A DNA stretch of 64,000 nucleotides from Paenibacillus gallinarum (lineage in GTDB: Bacteria; Bacillota; Bacilli; Paenibacillales; Paenibacillaceae). Where the stretch lies: contig NZ_JACSQL010000012.1 of assembly GCF_014836635.1 (NCBI RefSeq), forward strand, positions 1-64,000. The letters are read 5' to 3'. Positions within the stretch are counted from its first letter, which is position 1. Every line of letters starts with the position of its first letter. The position numbers were made by a program, and so were the translations under genes. Of the stretch, positions 7,236-15,382 are shown piece after piece. Below the pieces are notes generated by a model. That model was not told the origin of the DNA. It worked only from the letters and a program-made list of their open reading frames with translations, and ran no database searches.

Positions 7236-9833
7236 ATGAACTTAAACGTGAATCAAGCTGTGTGGGTTGCTGCAGCTGTAATGACATATGAGCTTATTAA
7301 AAATGATGGTGCTACAACTACAGATGAAATTGCATTAGTACAAGCTGAAATTCAGAAACGTGCTCAAAAATTGACTAGTGATAATGTTGAAAGTGCAAGG
7401 ATTTCACAGCATTTTAATGCAGATCATCCTAAAAAAATACATAACTATTTAAGACAGATTAGTGGCAACAAACGGAGAATCAGCTATATTGGTGAGTTTG
7501 ATGGTATTAAGGAAAAGCCGGAGTTTGAAGCATTTCAGGAGCAAAGTTTTATAACTTTAGTGACAGGCGATAAAATAACAATAAAAGAGTTGATTGATTT
7601 TCATAGAAATGAGTATCGTTTACTGTTTGAAAACCAGCAGTTAACAGAGGCTGAGGTTGATTTTATTAAGATTATTTCACACCTAGAAGCTTATGCAAAT
7701 GAAAGATATAAAAACCCAATGTCAGTACAGGGAAATGAAAGGGATGTGTATTTAGCGATTCGTGAAAGCGGCGGCGCTGCAGTAACAGAATTACATAAAC
7801 TGGCGAATTATTTTTCGCGAAAATATGGACTGAAAAATATAGGTAAATCAAAGTGGCTTTCAGGTGGATATGATGTGGTTCGGCGTTATTTATGGAATCA
7901 GTTAAAATATGAAGAATATGAGCATGTTTTAACGAGTGTATCAATTTTTGCTGAGAAAATAGGAGAAGACGTGCAGTTTAGGATTTCTGTTGAATTAGAT
8001 GAAAAAAATGCGAAAGAGGCTGATTACGATCAGCATCATAAAATTTTAAAAAAACCACGTATCGAAGCTCCAGAGTATTGTTACTATATTAAAACGAATA
8101 ATGGGTCGGGAAATGAAATCTCTTATGAAACGGCTGAAGAAGCTTATAAGAAAGTGAAGGAAGGAACATATAAGAAAGTACAACTTGTATATGTACTTAC
8201 ACATGATCAAATTCAGCAACAACTACTAACTAATGACCAAATCTATAAAAAGTTTGATGAGGCATTCAGAAATTTACTGACTTACTACAATCTAGTTGTC
8301 GGAAAAATAAAATATATGAAAACAGATGTGGGGGAAGCATCGTTGTATGAGAAAAATATAGTACTATATGGACCTCCAGGAACAGGAAAGACGTATTATA
8401 CAGTTATTTACGCAGTAGCTATTATTGAAAATACTACACTTGAAAAGTTAAGAGCAGAACCGTATGAGGAAGTCTTATCACGTTATACCGTGTATAAAAA
8501 AGAAGGGCAAGTTGCATTTACAACCTTCCATCAATCATTTGGTTATGAAGAATTTATAGAAGGTATAAAACCGGTATTAGATGATGAAGTATCTGATCAG
8601 GTAAGATATAAAATTGAGCCGGGCATATTCAAGCAATTATGCGAGCAGGCACAGCAGTTAGAAATTTCCTCATTGATCCCTAATCAGAGCTTCTCAACTG
8701 ATACGAGAATCTGGAAAGTATCATTAGGCAGAAGAGAGAATGTTCAAACTAAAAGGGATTGTTTTGAAAATAATTATATCCGTATCGGTTGGGATGATCT
8801 TGGTGCAAACATAGCTGATGAAACGGAATTCCCAAATACGAGTGTTAAAAAGATTATATCTGATTTTTATGATGAAATGAGCATCGGAGATATTGTGCTT
8901 TCATTAGGTGATCAAAAGCACATCGATGCAATTGGTATTATTAAAGGGGAACCTGAATGGTTGGAGCAAGTAGACTATTATAAGCGAAGCAGAAAAGTAG
9001 AGTGGATTGCAAAAGACATATGGGAAGACGTCTATAAATCTAATCAACAAACGAATTTAACTTTAGCTACTGTATATGAGCTGAAGAAAATAAATAGAGA
9101 AGAAATTAATCAATTGATTTTGAGGTATGCGGAGAACAAACGAGACGATTTGGAGATTGAAGAAAATAAGAAGAAATATGTATTTATTATCGACGAAATC
9201 AACCGTGGAAATATTTCTAAAATTCTTGGGGAGTTAATAACGCTAATTGAACCAACAAAGCGATTAGGTGCTCCTGAGCAAATGAAAGTACAATTACCAT
9301 ATTCAAAGTCAGAGTTTGGTGTGCCTCAAAATGTTTACATAATAGGGACGATGAACACAGCCGATCGCTCAATTGCTTTGATGGATACCGCTTTAAGAAG
9401 ACGTTTCCGCTTCATTGAAATGATGCCGAACCTTCAAGTACTAGAAGGAATTAATGTGGAAGGTATCGATATTCAAAAGATGGTGGATACAATCAATAAG
9501 CGAATTGAAGTGCTTTTTGATCGGGAGCATACAATTGGACATGCGTATTTCCTTAACTTAAAAAAGGAGCCAACCATGGCTAATTTAGCTGGTATTTTTG
9601 AAAATGCGATTATACCGCTTTTACAGGAATATTTTTATGAAGACTACAGTAAGATTCAGCTAATCTTGGGGGATAATGCGAAGGCTAATAATTTAAAATT
9701 TATTTTAGATACACCGGTTCAAATGGATAACATATTTAAGGCGATCCCTGATGTGGATCTGCCTGAAAGCAAATATTGTATTCAAAAGTCAGCTTTTCAA
9801 GACTCACAAAGCTATATTGGGATTTATGAGTGA
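7236..9833 (+). CDS. mcrB: McrB-type GTPase subunit with inserted EVE/PUA-like domain
   Basis: McrB proteins form GTP-hydrolysing AAA+ rings that move DNA and activate the McrC nuclease. In this 865-residue protein Walker A is GPPGTGKT (379-386), Walker B FIIDEIN (D653-E654), and the McrB signature IGTMNTADRS lies around 706-711, followed by ALRRRFRF. The roughly 260 residues between Walker A and B are explained by an inserted domain at about 489-595 (TRIWKVSLG, IRIGWDDLG, MSIGDIVLSLGD, AIGIIKGEP). That pattern fits EVE/PUA-like modified-base readers. The N-terminal 370 residues are helical and should hold further specificity elements. mcrC follows after 5 bases. The AGGTAGGCGAG sequence before the ATG is the ribosome binding site. 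Confidence 0.9.
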   Translation: MNLNVNQAVWVAAAVMTYELIKNDGATTTDEIALVQAEIQKRAQKLTSDNVESARISQHFNADHPKKIHNYLRQISGNKRRISYIGEFDGIKEKPEFEAFQEQSFITLVTGDKITIKELIDFHRNEYRLLFENQQLTEAEVDFIKIISHLEAYANERYKNPMSVQGNERDVYLAIRESGGAAVTELHKLANYFSRKYGLKNIGKSKWLSGGYDVVRRYLWNQLKYEEYEHVLTSVSIFAEKIGEDVQFRISVELDEKNAKEADYDQHHKILKKPRIEAPEYCYYIKTNNGSGNEISYETAEEAYKKVKEGTYKKVQLVYVLTHDQIQQQLLTNDQIYKKFDEAFRNLLTYYNLVVGKIKYMKTDVGEASLYEKNIVLYGPPGTGKTYYTVIYAVAIIENTTLEKLRAEPYEEVLSRYTVYKKEGQVAFTTFHQSFGYEEFIEGIKPVLDDEVSDQVRYKIEPGIFKQLCEQAQQLEISSLIPNQSFSTDTRIWKVSLGRRENVQTKRDCFENNYIRIGWDDLGANIADETEFPNTSVKKIISDFYDEMSIGDIVLSLGDQKHIDAIGIIKGEPEWLEQVDYYKRSRKVEWIAKDIWEDVYKSNQQTNLTLATVYELKKINREEINQLILRYAENKRDDLEIEENKKKYVFIIDEINRGNISKILGELITLIEPTKRLGAPEQMKVQLPYSKSEFGVPQNVYIIGTMNTADRSIALMDTALRRRFRFIEMMPNLQVLEGINVEGIDIQKMVDTINKRIEVLFDREHTIGHAYFLNLKKEPTMANLAGIFENAIIPLLQEYFYEDYSKIQLILGDNAKANNLKFILDTPVQMDNIFKAIPDVDLPESKYCIQKSAFQDSQSYIGIYE

Positions 9834-9838
9834 TCTAA

Positions 9839-11110
9839 ATGAAGAGAAAAGTAGTGGAGCTAAAGGAACACGATGTTATTTCTAATAAGATAGCCCCTGG
9901 AACCGTGTATTTAGATAACGCATCATTTACCCAGTTAGAGAATCTTGTTTTAACGTTCGATGAAGAAGACGATGCAGACGCGATAGATTTTTTGTCTCTC
10001 TCATCCAAGAAGAATGTAGGGAAAATTATTAAGGCTAAAAATTATGTTGGCGTCCTGCCATTAAATAATGGCGTGCAGCTTGAAATTTTGCCGAAACTTC
10101 ATGGGGGTACACAAGAGGATTCGAAAAAGACTTTTTTGAAAATGTTAAAAACCTTGCGCGATTTTCCGAGTAAAACATTCAATGAAGCGAATATAAATAC
10201 AGAGAAGATGCCGATCTTCGAAATTTTTATTACCTTATTTATAAAAGAAGTCCAGCACCTTGTGAAGCGTGGACTCAAGTCTGCTTACTATGAGGTAGAG
10301 GATAATTTAAAGGTGTTTAAAGGGAAAATGAATTTTGCCCAACAAATGAAGCAAAATACGGTGCACAAAGAACGCTTTTACATGCAGTATGATGAATTTG
10401 GGATAAATAGACCAGAAAATCGTTTAATCAAGAAGACATTAGAAAAGTTAGCAAAGGAATCTGAGAGTGCGGAAAATAAAAAGGATTTGTATAGACTATT
10501 AGTACATTTTGAATCAATCGAATCATCATCAAATATAAAGAAAGATTTTACGCAAGTTAAGATTGATCGGAATTCAAAGTATTATGAGGCGCCTTTAAAT
10601 TGGTCTAGAATTTTTTTAAGCAATCAAAGTTTCACTACATTTTCAGGAGAGTCCTTTGCCCAAACATTACTTTTCCCCATGGATCGTGTATTTGAATATT
10701 ATGTATCGCGGAATTTGAAGAAGCTTCTAAAGCCTAATGAATGGACGATTTCTTTACAGGACCGAAAGCATTATTTATTTGAGAATAAATTTGCATTAAG
10801 GCCGGACATTGTTTTGCGAAACAATACAAAGCAGCATACAGTAATCATTGATACGAAGTGGAAGCTATTGACGAATTCTTCGTCTAGCAATTACGGTATT
10901 TCACAGGCGGACATGTACCAAATGTATGCTTATGCAAAAAAATATGAGACAAATGATATCCGTCTTTTATATCCGATGAATAATGAATTTAATGAGCAGC
11001 AAACTATTCGTTTTACAAGTGATGATGGTGTGAAAGTCACAGTCTTTCTTGTAGATTGTCATCGTATTGAAGACAGTCTAAAGAGATTTATAGAGGCTTT
11101 AAATGAATAA
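9839..11110 (+). CDS. mcrC: McrC-type nuclease subunit
   Basis: This 423-residue protein is the cleaving partner of the McrB-like ring. The C-terminal nuclease core is visible as LRPDIVL (D323) and VIIDTKW (D338, K340), a PD-(D/E)xK pattern with D-T-K. Ahead of it lie the typical McrC N-terminal strand region (VLPLNNGVQLEILPKL) and the helical stretch NRPENRLIKKTLEKL, which is a family hallmark. Length is normal for McrC. The start five bases after the mcrB stop indicates translational coupling. It acts in the cytoplasm on DNA chosen by McrB; which modification is recognised cannot be told from sequence. Confidence 0.9.
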   Translation: MKRKVVELKEHDVISNKIAPGTVYLDNASFTQLENLVLTFDEEDDADAIDFLSLSSKKNVGKIIKAKNYVGVLPLNNGVQLEILPKLHGGTQEDSKKTFLKMLKTLRDFPSKTFNEANINTEKMPIFEIFITLFIKEVQHLVKRGLKSAYYEVEDNLKVFKGKMNFAQQMKQNTVHKERFYMQYDEFGINRPENRLIKKTLEKLAKESESAENKKDLYRLLVHFESIESSSNIKKDFTQVKIDRNSKYYEAPLNWSRIFLSNQSFTTFSGESFAQTLLFPMDRVFEYYVSRNLKKLLKPNEWTISLQDRKHYLFENKFALRPDIVLRNNTKQHTVIIDTKWKLLTNSSSSNYGISQADMYQMYAYAKKYETNDIRLLYPMNNEFNEQQTIRFTSDDGVKVTVFLVDCHRIEDSLKRFIEALNE

Positions 11111-11124
11111 AAGAAACATACGAA

Positions 11125-11451
11125 CTAAATTTCGGATGGTGCGTGTTTGATTTGAATGTTACGCTCGCCACGTACCACTTTATCCAAATGCCACCACCAC
11201 GGCTTTAAGGGTTCCGTAGATAAAGAGAAGTCATACATTTGAGAGATATGGTCATACATTTCTTTTGCATTAAGCAAAAGTTGAATATCAAATAGAAGCA
11301 ATTTATTTTGTTCTTCGGTGGTCATTTGAGAATGCAAATTATGTAGTGTCCTGGAATGCAGCATATTAATGGACTCAAACGCGCTTACCTCGAAATCATT
11401 GGCATCCATGCCATAGAAGTTAATGATCTGTGAAATGTTATGTTTCCTCAT
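11125..11451 (-). CDS. Hypothetical protein facing mcrC
   Basis: This 108-residue protein starts at ATG 11451, preceded on the minus strand by GGAGGACAAAT. The longer open frame to 11607 runs through an inverted repeat and is rejected. The protein is mainly helical and soluble (HNISQIINFYGMDANDFE, LHNLHSQMTTEEQNK, LLFDIQLLLNAKEMYDHI). It ends in a short tail with KPWWWHLDKVVRG. Its 3' end lies only 14 bases from the mcrC stop, so the two genes converge. I do not recognise the family. A role in the neighbouring restriction system is possible, but nothing in the sequence proves it. Confidence 0.6.
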   Translation of the reverse strand: MRKHNISQIINFYGMDANDFEVSAFESINMLHSRTLHNLHSQMTTEEQNKLLLFDIQLLLNAKEMYDHISQMYDFSLSTEPLKPWWWHLDKVVRGERNIQIKHAPSEI

Positions 11452-11545
11452 ATTTGTCCTCCTATCTCTAGAACTTTCTTGTTTCAATATATCAATTGAA
11501 GATAAGGTGGGCAAATAATAAACACCCTTATGGAACCTGAACTGT

Positions 11546-11601
11546 ACCCCGTAAGATGGACACTTTGAAAGAAGTGACCATCTTACGGGGTTTTGTGTTT
11601 T
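11546..11601 (+). terminator. Strong hairpin, terminator or IS3-type end relic
   Basis: ACCCCGTAAGATGG (11546-11559) pairs perfectly with CCATCTTACGGGGT (11578-11591), with further CACTT/GAAGTG pairing, then TTTTGTGTTTT. The flank TGAACTGTACCCCGTAAGAT looks like the terminal repeat of IS3-family elements, so this may be an insertion-sequence end now serving as terminator. Confidence 0.65.
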
Positions 11602-11607
11602 AATCAA

Positions 11608-12120
11608 TATACAGAAAAGCCAACCTAGGAAATTGACAATGATAAAATCAGAAAAAGTTACACCGAGAACGAGTGGAATATCTTAGAGGGAAATCCAAGT
11701 GTACAACCAGTAACAAAAGAAAATTACCTATTCTTCCACGTTTAAATCTTTCTAGGCGTATAATGAGGGACACTCGCCAATGGGTATGTTTCTACAGAGC
11801 AGGATTCAGTATGGATATTATTGGTCAAGAGACTACGAAACAGAGCTGAAACGTTGGCAGAGCATGTATACGATATTACGACATATGGTGAAGTAGGCTT
11901 GCTTGACGAGCGTAAAGGAAAGGCAATATCACAAATCATCTGTCTGTTGAGCCTAAATACGGACATCCATAATGTATCTTATTCAAAGTGATCTGTAATA
12001 CATACGTACATGTATACGTTTACGTATGTAAAATCATTAGATAGACTATTTTAGTTTTAAATGAAAAGTGTTTTGAGGCGAAGATTACTAGTATAATAAA
12101 ATTCTGTTAGGTACGAGAAG
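11608..12120. other. Intergenic stretch with possible gene fragment
   Basis: Between 11823 and 11990 an open plus-strand frame reads KRLRNRAETLAEHVYDITTY and onward for about 55 residues without start or partner. It may be the tail of a lost gene. AGTATAATAAAA near 12090 is a plausible -10 element for the endonuclease gene that follows. Confidence 0.35.
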
Positions 12121-13014
12121 ATGTTGGATTGTATATGTAGTAAGAATTCTATGGATTTGAGGGATAATATGTTAAGTTGGCATGGTTTGAGAGCTGGAGA
12201 TACGATTAACAATGATAAATTATGCAGCATCTTTAAATGCGCTCCGCAGGGAGGGATGCGAAGATCTCTTACAAAGAATTCATTAATTATTGTTTCTAAT
12301 CATGTGGAATCGCTATACGAGGATCGCTGGGTTGATGATGTGCTCCACTATACAGGAATGGGCCAAAGTGGTGATCAAAGTAAGAGTTTTGCTCAGAATA
12401 AGACGCTTAACGAGTCAAATATTAATGGAGTTGAGGTGTATCTTTTTGAAGTTTTTAAACAAAAAGAGTATACATATCGCGGAAGAGTTGAACTAGCTGA
12501 AGAAGCCTATCAGGAAAATCAACCAGATGATACGGGTAGCATAAGAAAAGTATGGGTCTTTCCTTTAAGAGTTACCGGAGAGAAACGTCATTATCAACCA
12601 TCTAAAGAGTTAGTAGATAAAGTGAGACAGCAACACGAAAAAAAAGCTAAGAAAATGAGCATCAAGAATTTAGAAAAGAGAGCAAAATACCCACGTAAAA
12701 CTTCTATAGTGAGGAATGTAAATACCATAACTTACGACCGAGACCCATATGTTTCGGAATATGCAAAACGACGTGCGAAGGGTAAATGCCAGTTATGTGA
12801 GTGCCCTGCTCCATTTCAAAATAGACAAGGGGATCCTTACCTAGAAACACATCATATTGTTTGGCTAGCAAGGGGAGGAGAAGATACGATTTACAATACG
12901 GTAGCTCTTTGTCCAAACTGTCATAAAAAGATGCACATCTTAGATCTACCTACAGATGTACATAAACTTACTCAAGCTGCGCTAAAGGAAGGGATTAATA
13001 ATGAAGCAAATTGA
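12121..13014 (+). CDS. SRA-HNH modification-dependent endonuclease (ScoMcrA-type SRA)
   Basis: This 297-residue predicted type IV restriction endonuclease has two parts. The N-terminal part (about 20-165) contains GLRAGDTI, PQGGMRRS, DRWVDDVLHYTGMGQ, NKTLNESN and VWVFPLRV. This is the pattern of the ScoMcrA-like SRA domain, which binds modified cytosine in DNA. The C-terminal HNH domain has C223-x2-C226, the catalytic pair H244-H245 followed by N-containing DTIYNTVALC, then C264-x2-C267-H268 and H272, so a metal finger around the HNH core is complete. The start at 12121 has only a weak site (AGGTACGAGAAG). ATG 12151 or 12169 would also leave the SRA region intact. The next gene overlaps by 14 bases. 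Confidence 0.85.
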   Translation: MLDCICSKNSMDLRDNMLSWHGLRAGDTINNDKLCSIFKCAPQGGMRRSLTKNSLIIVSNHVESLYEDRWVDDVLHYTGMGQSGDQSKSFAQNKTLNESNINGVEVYLFEVFKQKEYTYRGRVELAEEAYQENQPDDTGSIRKVWVFPLRVTGEKRHYQPSKELVDKVRQQHEKKAKKMSIKNLEKRAKYPRKTSIVRNVNTITYDRDPYVSEYAKRRAKGKCQLCECPAPFQNRQGDPYLETHHIVWLARGGEDTIYNTVALCPNCHKKMHILDLPTDVHKLTQAALKEGINNEAN

Positions 13015-13414
13015 TGTAGTAGGAGCGGTTATCGTTAACGAGAATAAGGAAGTCTTATGTGCTCTTCGTTCTGAGAGTATGTCTCTATCTAATTATTGGG
13101 AGTTCCCAGGTGGCAAAGTTGAGAAGGGTGAAGACCATAAGGAAGCTTTAGTAAGGGAAATTAAAGAAGAACTTCTTTGCGATATTCAGGTAGGTGACTT
13201 TATTACAGAAACTTTACACGAGTATCCAAACATTAAGGTGAAGCTTACTACTTACTTCGCTCAGATCATTAAAGGAACTCCAATTGCTACAGAACATGAA
13301 AAAATTAAGTGGACTCCTCTTAAAGATATACGTTCTTTGAAATGGGCTCCTGCCGACATACCAACCATTGATCTTTTACTTGAAACAGAAAGTTGTAATA
13401 AAAAATATTTTTAA
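13001..13414 (+). CDS. Nudix (MutT/NudG-like) nucleotide pyrophosphohydrolase
   Basis: This 137-residue enzyme has a complete Nudix box: GGKVEKGEDHKEALVREIKE and EEL at residues 37-58, including the REIKEE metal-binding core. It opens with DVVGAVIVNENKEVLCALRS and has WEFPGGK, features of MutT-type (deoxy)nucleoside triphosphate pyrophosphohydrolases such as 8-oxo-dGTPase and the modified-dCTP hydrolase NudG. These convert NTPs or dNTPs to the monophosphate. It overlaps the SRA-HNH endonuclease gene by 14 bases and must be translationally coupled to it. The overlap suggests that both enzymes deal with modified bases, one in DNA and one in the nucleotide pool. That link is inference. Confidence 0.88.
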   Translation: MKQIDVVGAVIVNENKEVLCALRSESMSLSNYWEFPGGKVEKGEDHKEALVREIKEELLCDIQVGDFITETLHEYPNIKVKLTTYFAQIIKGTPIATEHEKIKWTPLKDIRSLKWAPADIPTIDLLLETESCNKKYF

Positions 13415-13517
13415 TCTTCTTATCCTGTAAAAAAACGAAGTAGCTAAGTACTCTTTACGCTTAGCCAATAAGAATCAAGGTAAATTCAATATTTATAAAT
13501 TAGGTAGGTGTGAAACG

Positions 13518-14600
13518 GTGTCACAAAAGTTACATGATATTTTATTGGAAGTTAATTCAAGTCTAGCTGAACTTACACAAGAGATAGAAAAACTCATTTT
13601 CGTTTCGCCAAGAGCAGCGATGCAAACGACGCGTACAATGGCGGAAACTTTAGTTCGTGAAGTTGCGCACTTGGAAGGGATTGACCATAACGCATTTAAT
13701 TTTGGCGAATTACAAATGAAGTTGAAAAGTGAAGGTTTCATAACGCCAACAACGGATAAGGCGATTGATTTCGTTCGTCGCCAAGGAAACACTGCGAGTC
13801 ATGATGGCATGCGAAAAATGTTAATTCGGGAAGCGTTAACTTGTTGGGAGAATCAGCATTTGATTTTGACATGGTTTATCGAAACATATGCATCGCCAGA
13901 TATTGAGGTGCCCCAGTATATTGAGCCAGTTCCTGATAATAGCGAGGCTGATAGTGAAAATTTAATCAATTATATAGAATCATTAATGCAGAATTTCATA
14001 CAAAAACAGCCTATTCCCAAGAATATTGTAACCGAACAAAAGGTGAGTCGCAGAATTTACTATAAAGATGAGTTTGTTGAAATACCAGATTTTTTACGAG
14101 ATGCCTTTTTATTACCACAGCGGTTCCCAAAATCAACGACATTTTTGATTCGCTTGAACGGTGAACAGCAAGCACGTATTATGAGTGAACTGCCTCACCA
14201 ATTAGATGGTATGCATCAGCTTGTAAAGCGTTTTAAAGAAGCGAATGATAAATGCTTCTTTGAAGAATTACAATTATTCATTGAAGAAGAACAAAAGCGT
14301 AAAGTAGTGATGGAGCAATTTCGAGGAGAAGTCTTGTTATTTCATAAATCAGATTTTGTTATCTTAACAGAAGCATTACAAAATGTTGCATTAACAAAGG
14401 ACAATTTTCTTGGTCAAACGAGCTTGATGAACTCACTGCAAGAACAAGGTTTCTTACATGTTAGGGATCTTCCGAAAGAGTTAGTTTTATTAGGTAAGTA
14501 CCGAAATGTTGGTGAGATTGCAGTCACCAACTTATTTAATCAGCTGAAAGTTAAGGGGATGGAGTTTGCAAACGAATTTAATACCCGATGCGGAGTATGA
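13518..14600 (+). CDS. DUF4145-domain protein
   Basis: This 360-residue protein starts at GTG 13518 (upstream AGGTAGGTG). The first 125 residues (FVSPRAAMQTTRTMAETLVR, then FVRRQGNTASHDG) match the DUF4145 helical domain seen at the N-terminus of type I HsdR proteins and in free-standing restriction-associated proteins. The remaining part has no motor or nuclease motif. A middle segment KQPIPKNIVTEQKV is followed by a long charged helical region and a C-terminal piece. DUF4145 belongs to a HEPN-like fold group, but the R-x4-H catalytic motif is not clear here (RRQGNTASH has R-x6-H spacing). It lies between the Nudix gene and DISARM genes, so it may be an accessory of either. Confidence 0.7.
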   Translation: MSQKLHDILLEVNSSLAELTQEIEKLIFVSPRAAMQTTRTMAETLVREVAHLEGIDHNAFNFGELQMKLKSEGFITPTTDKAIDFVRRQGNTASHDGMRKMLIREALTCWENQHLILTWFIETYASPDIEVPQYIEPVPDNSEADSENLINYIESLMQNFIQKQPIPKNIVTEQKVSRRIYYKDEFVEIPDFLRDAFLLPQRFPKSTTFLIRLNGEQQARIMSELPHQLDGMHQLVKRFKEANDKCFFEELQLFIEEEQKRKVVMEQFRGEVLLFHKSDFVILTEALQNVALTKDNFLGQTSLMNSLQEQGFLHVRDLPKELVLLGKYRNVGEIAVTNLFNQLKVKGMEFANEFNTRCGV

Positions 14601-15382
14601 GTTTTTTGTATTATTCATTCTAATGTAGTTACCCTCTAGTAATCCTGTTGATAATAGGAATGGCTTTCTGCAGCAGAAGCATCTCCAAATGAAATATCTG
14701 ATGTTCTTAATGTAGAAGAGGTCTTTCCATACTACGAATTACGGCTTAATGGGACATCTATAAGTCAGTAAGCTACAATTTTATGGTTCTAATAAACGTA
14801 GTTTTCTTTTAATGTTTGAACGTATATTCTCTAACAACTTGCTGTCCAAACAGATCACTAGTCTGTCATTATGATGTTATGATAGATTAAATTGTATTGC
14901 TATATCGTATCTTAAATCTTATATAACCTAGTAAAAATAAAGAAGATTGAAACACTGCAGTTTTCAAAGCAAGTGTCATCGATCTTTTTTATTTATGAGC
15001 ATTATTAATCCATTATAATTAAATATCTTGGAATTTATAAAATACACAAATATTTTCCTAATCATCTAGAGAAATTTTAGCGTTTTTAAAGTGTCTTTGT
15101 AGGTACTGTTTAGTAGTTCGACTCTAGAAACTATTTCTTTTTTGCTTCTTTTCCCTCTTCACTAATAATATTTTTATCTACTTGTATACTTTTGGCAAAG
15201 TTATTACAACTTACTGCTACAACAGCGAATATAAAAATAAACAGGAACTATTTCTCCCCCGAAGCTAAGATCCAGTAGTAGTGCAAGCAGATGTAATAAA
15301 CCTTCATAATTATAATCTTACTTCTATTATAAAATGCTATAATTATAGAAAACTACATTAGCTGAAAGGTCGTATAAGTTAG
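14601..15382. other. Long leader upstream of the DISARM run
   Basis: No intact gene was found in 780 bases. An open stretch at about 14664-14770 reads EWLSAAEASPNEISDVLNVE and may be a gene fragment. A bulged hairpin with TTTTTT at about 14943-14992 probably terminates upstream transcripts. An extended -10 element lies at 15335-15343. Confidence 0.5.
15335..15343 (+). promoter_or_regulatory. Extended -10 promoter of the DISARM-type III operon
   Basis: TGCTATAAT, a TGn extended -10 with a consensus hexamer, lies 39 bases before the drmA ATG. The matching -35 region is weak (ATCTTA at 17 bases), as is usual for extended -10 promoters. Confidence 0.5.

Noticed and set aside
11742..11966. 74-residue minus-strand frame
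   Set aside because: No binding site, unlikely composition, and the opposite strand has a more protein-like fragment.
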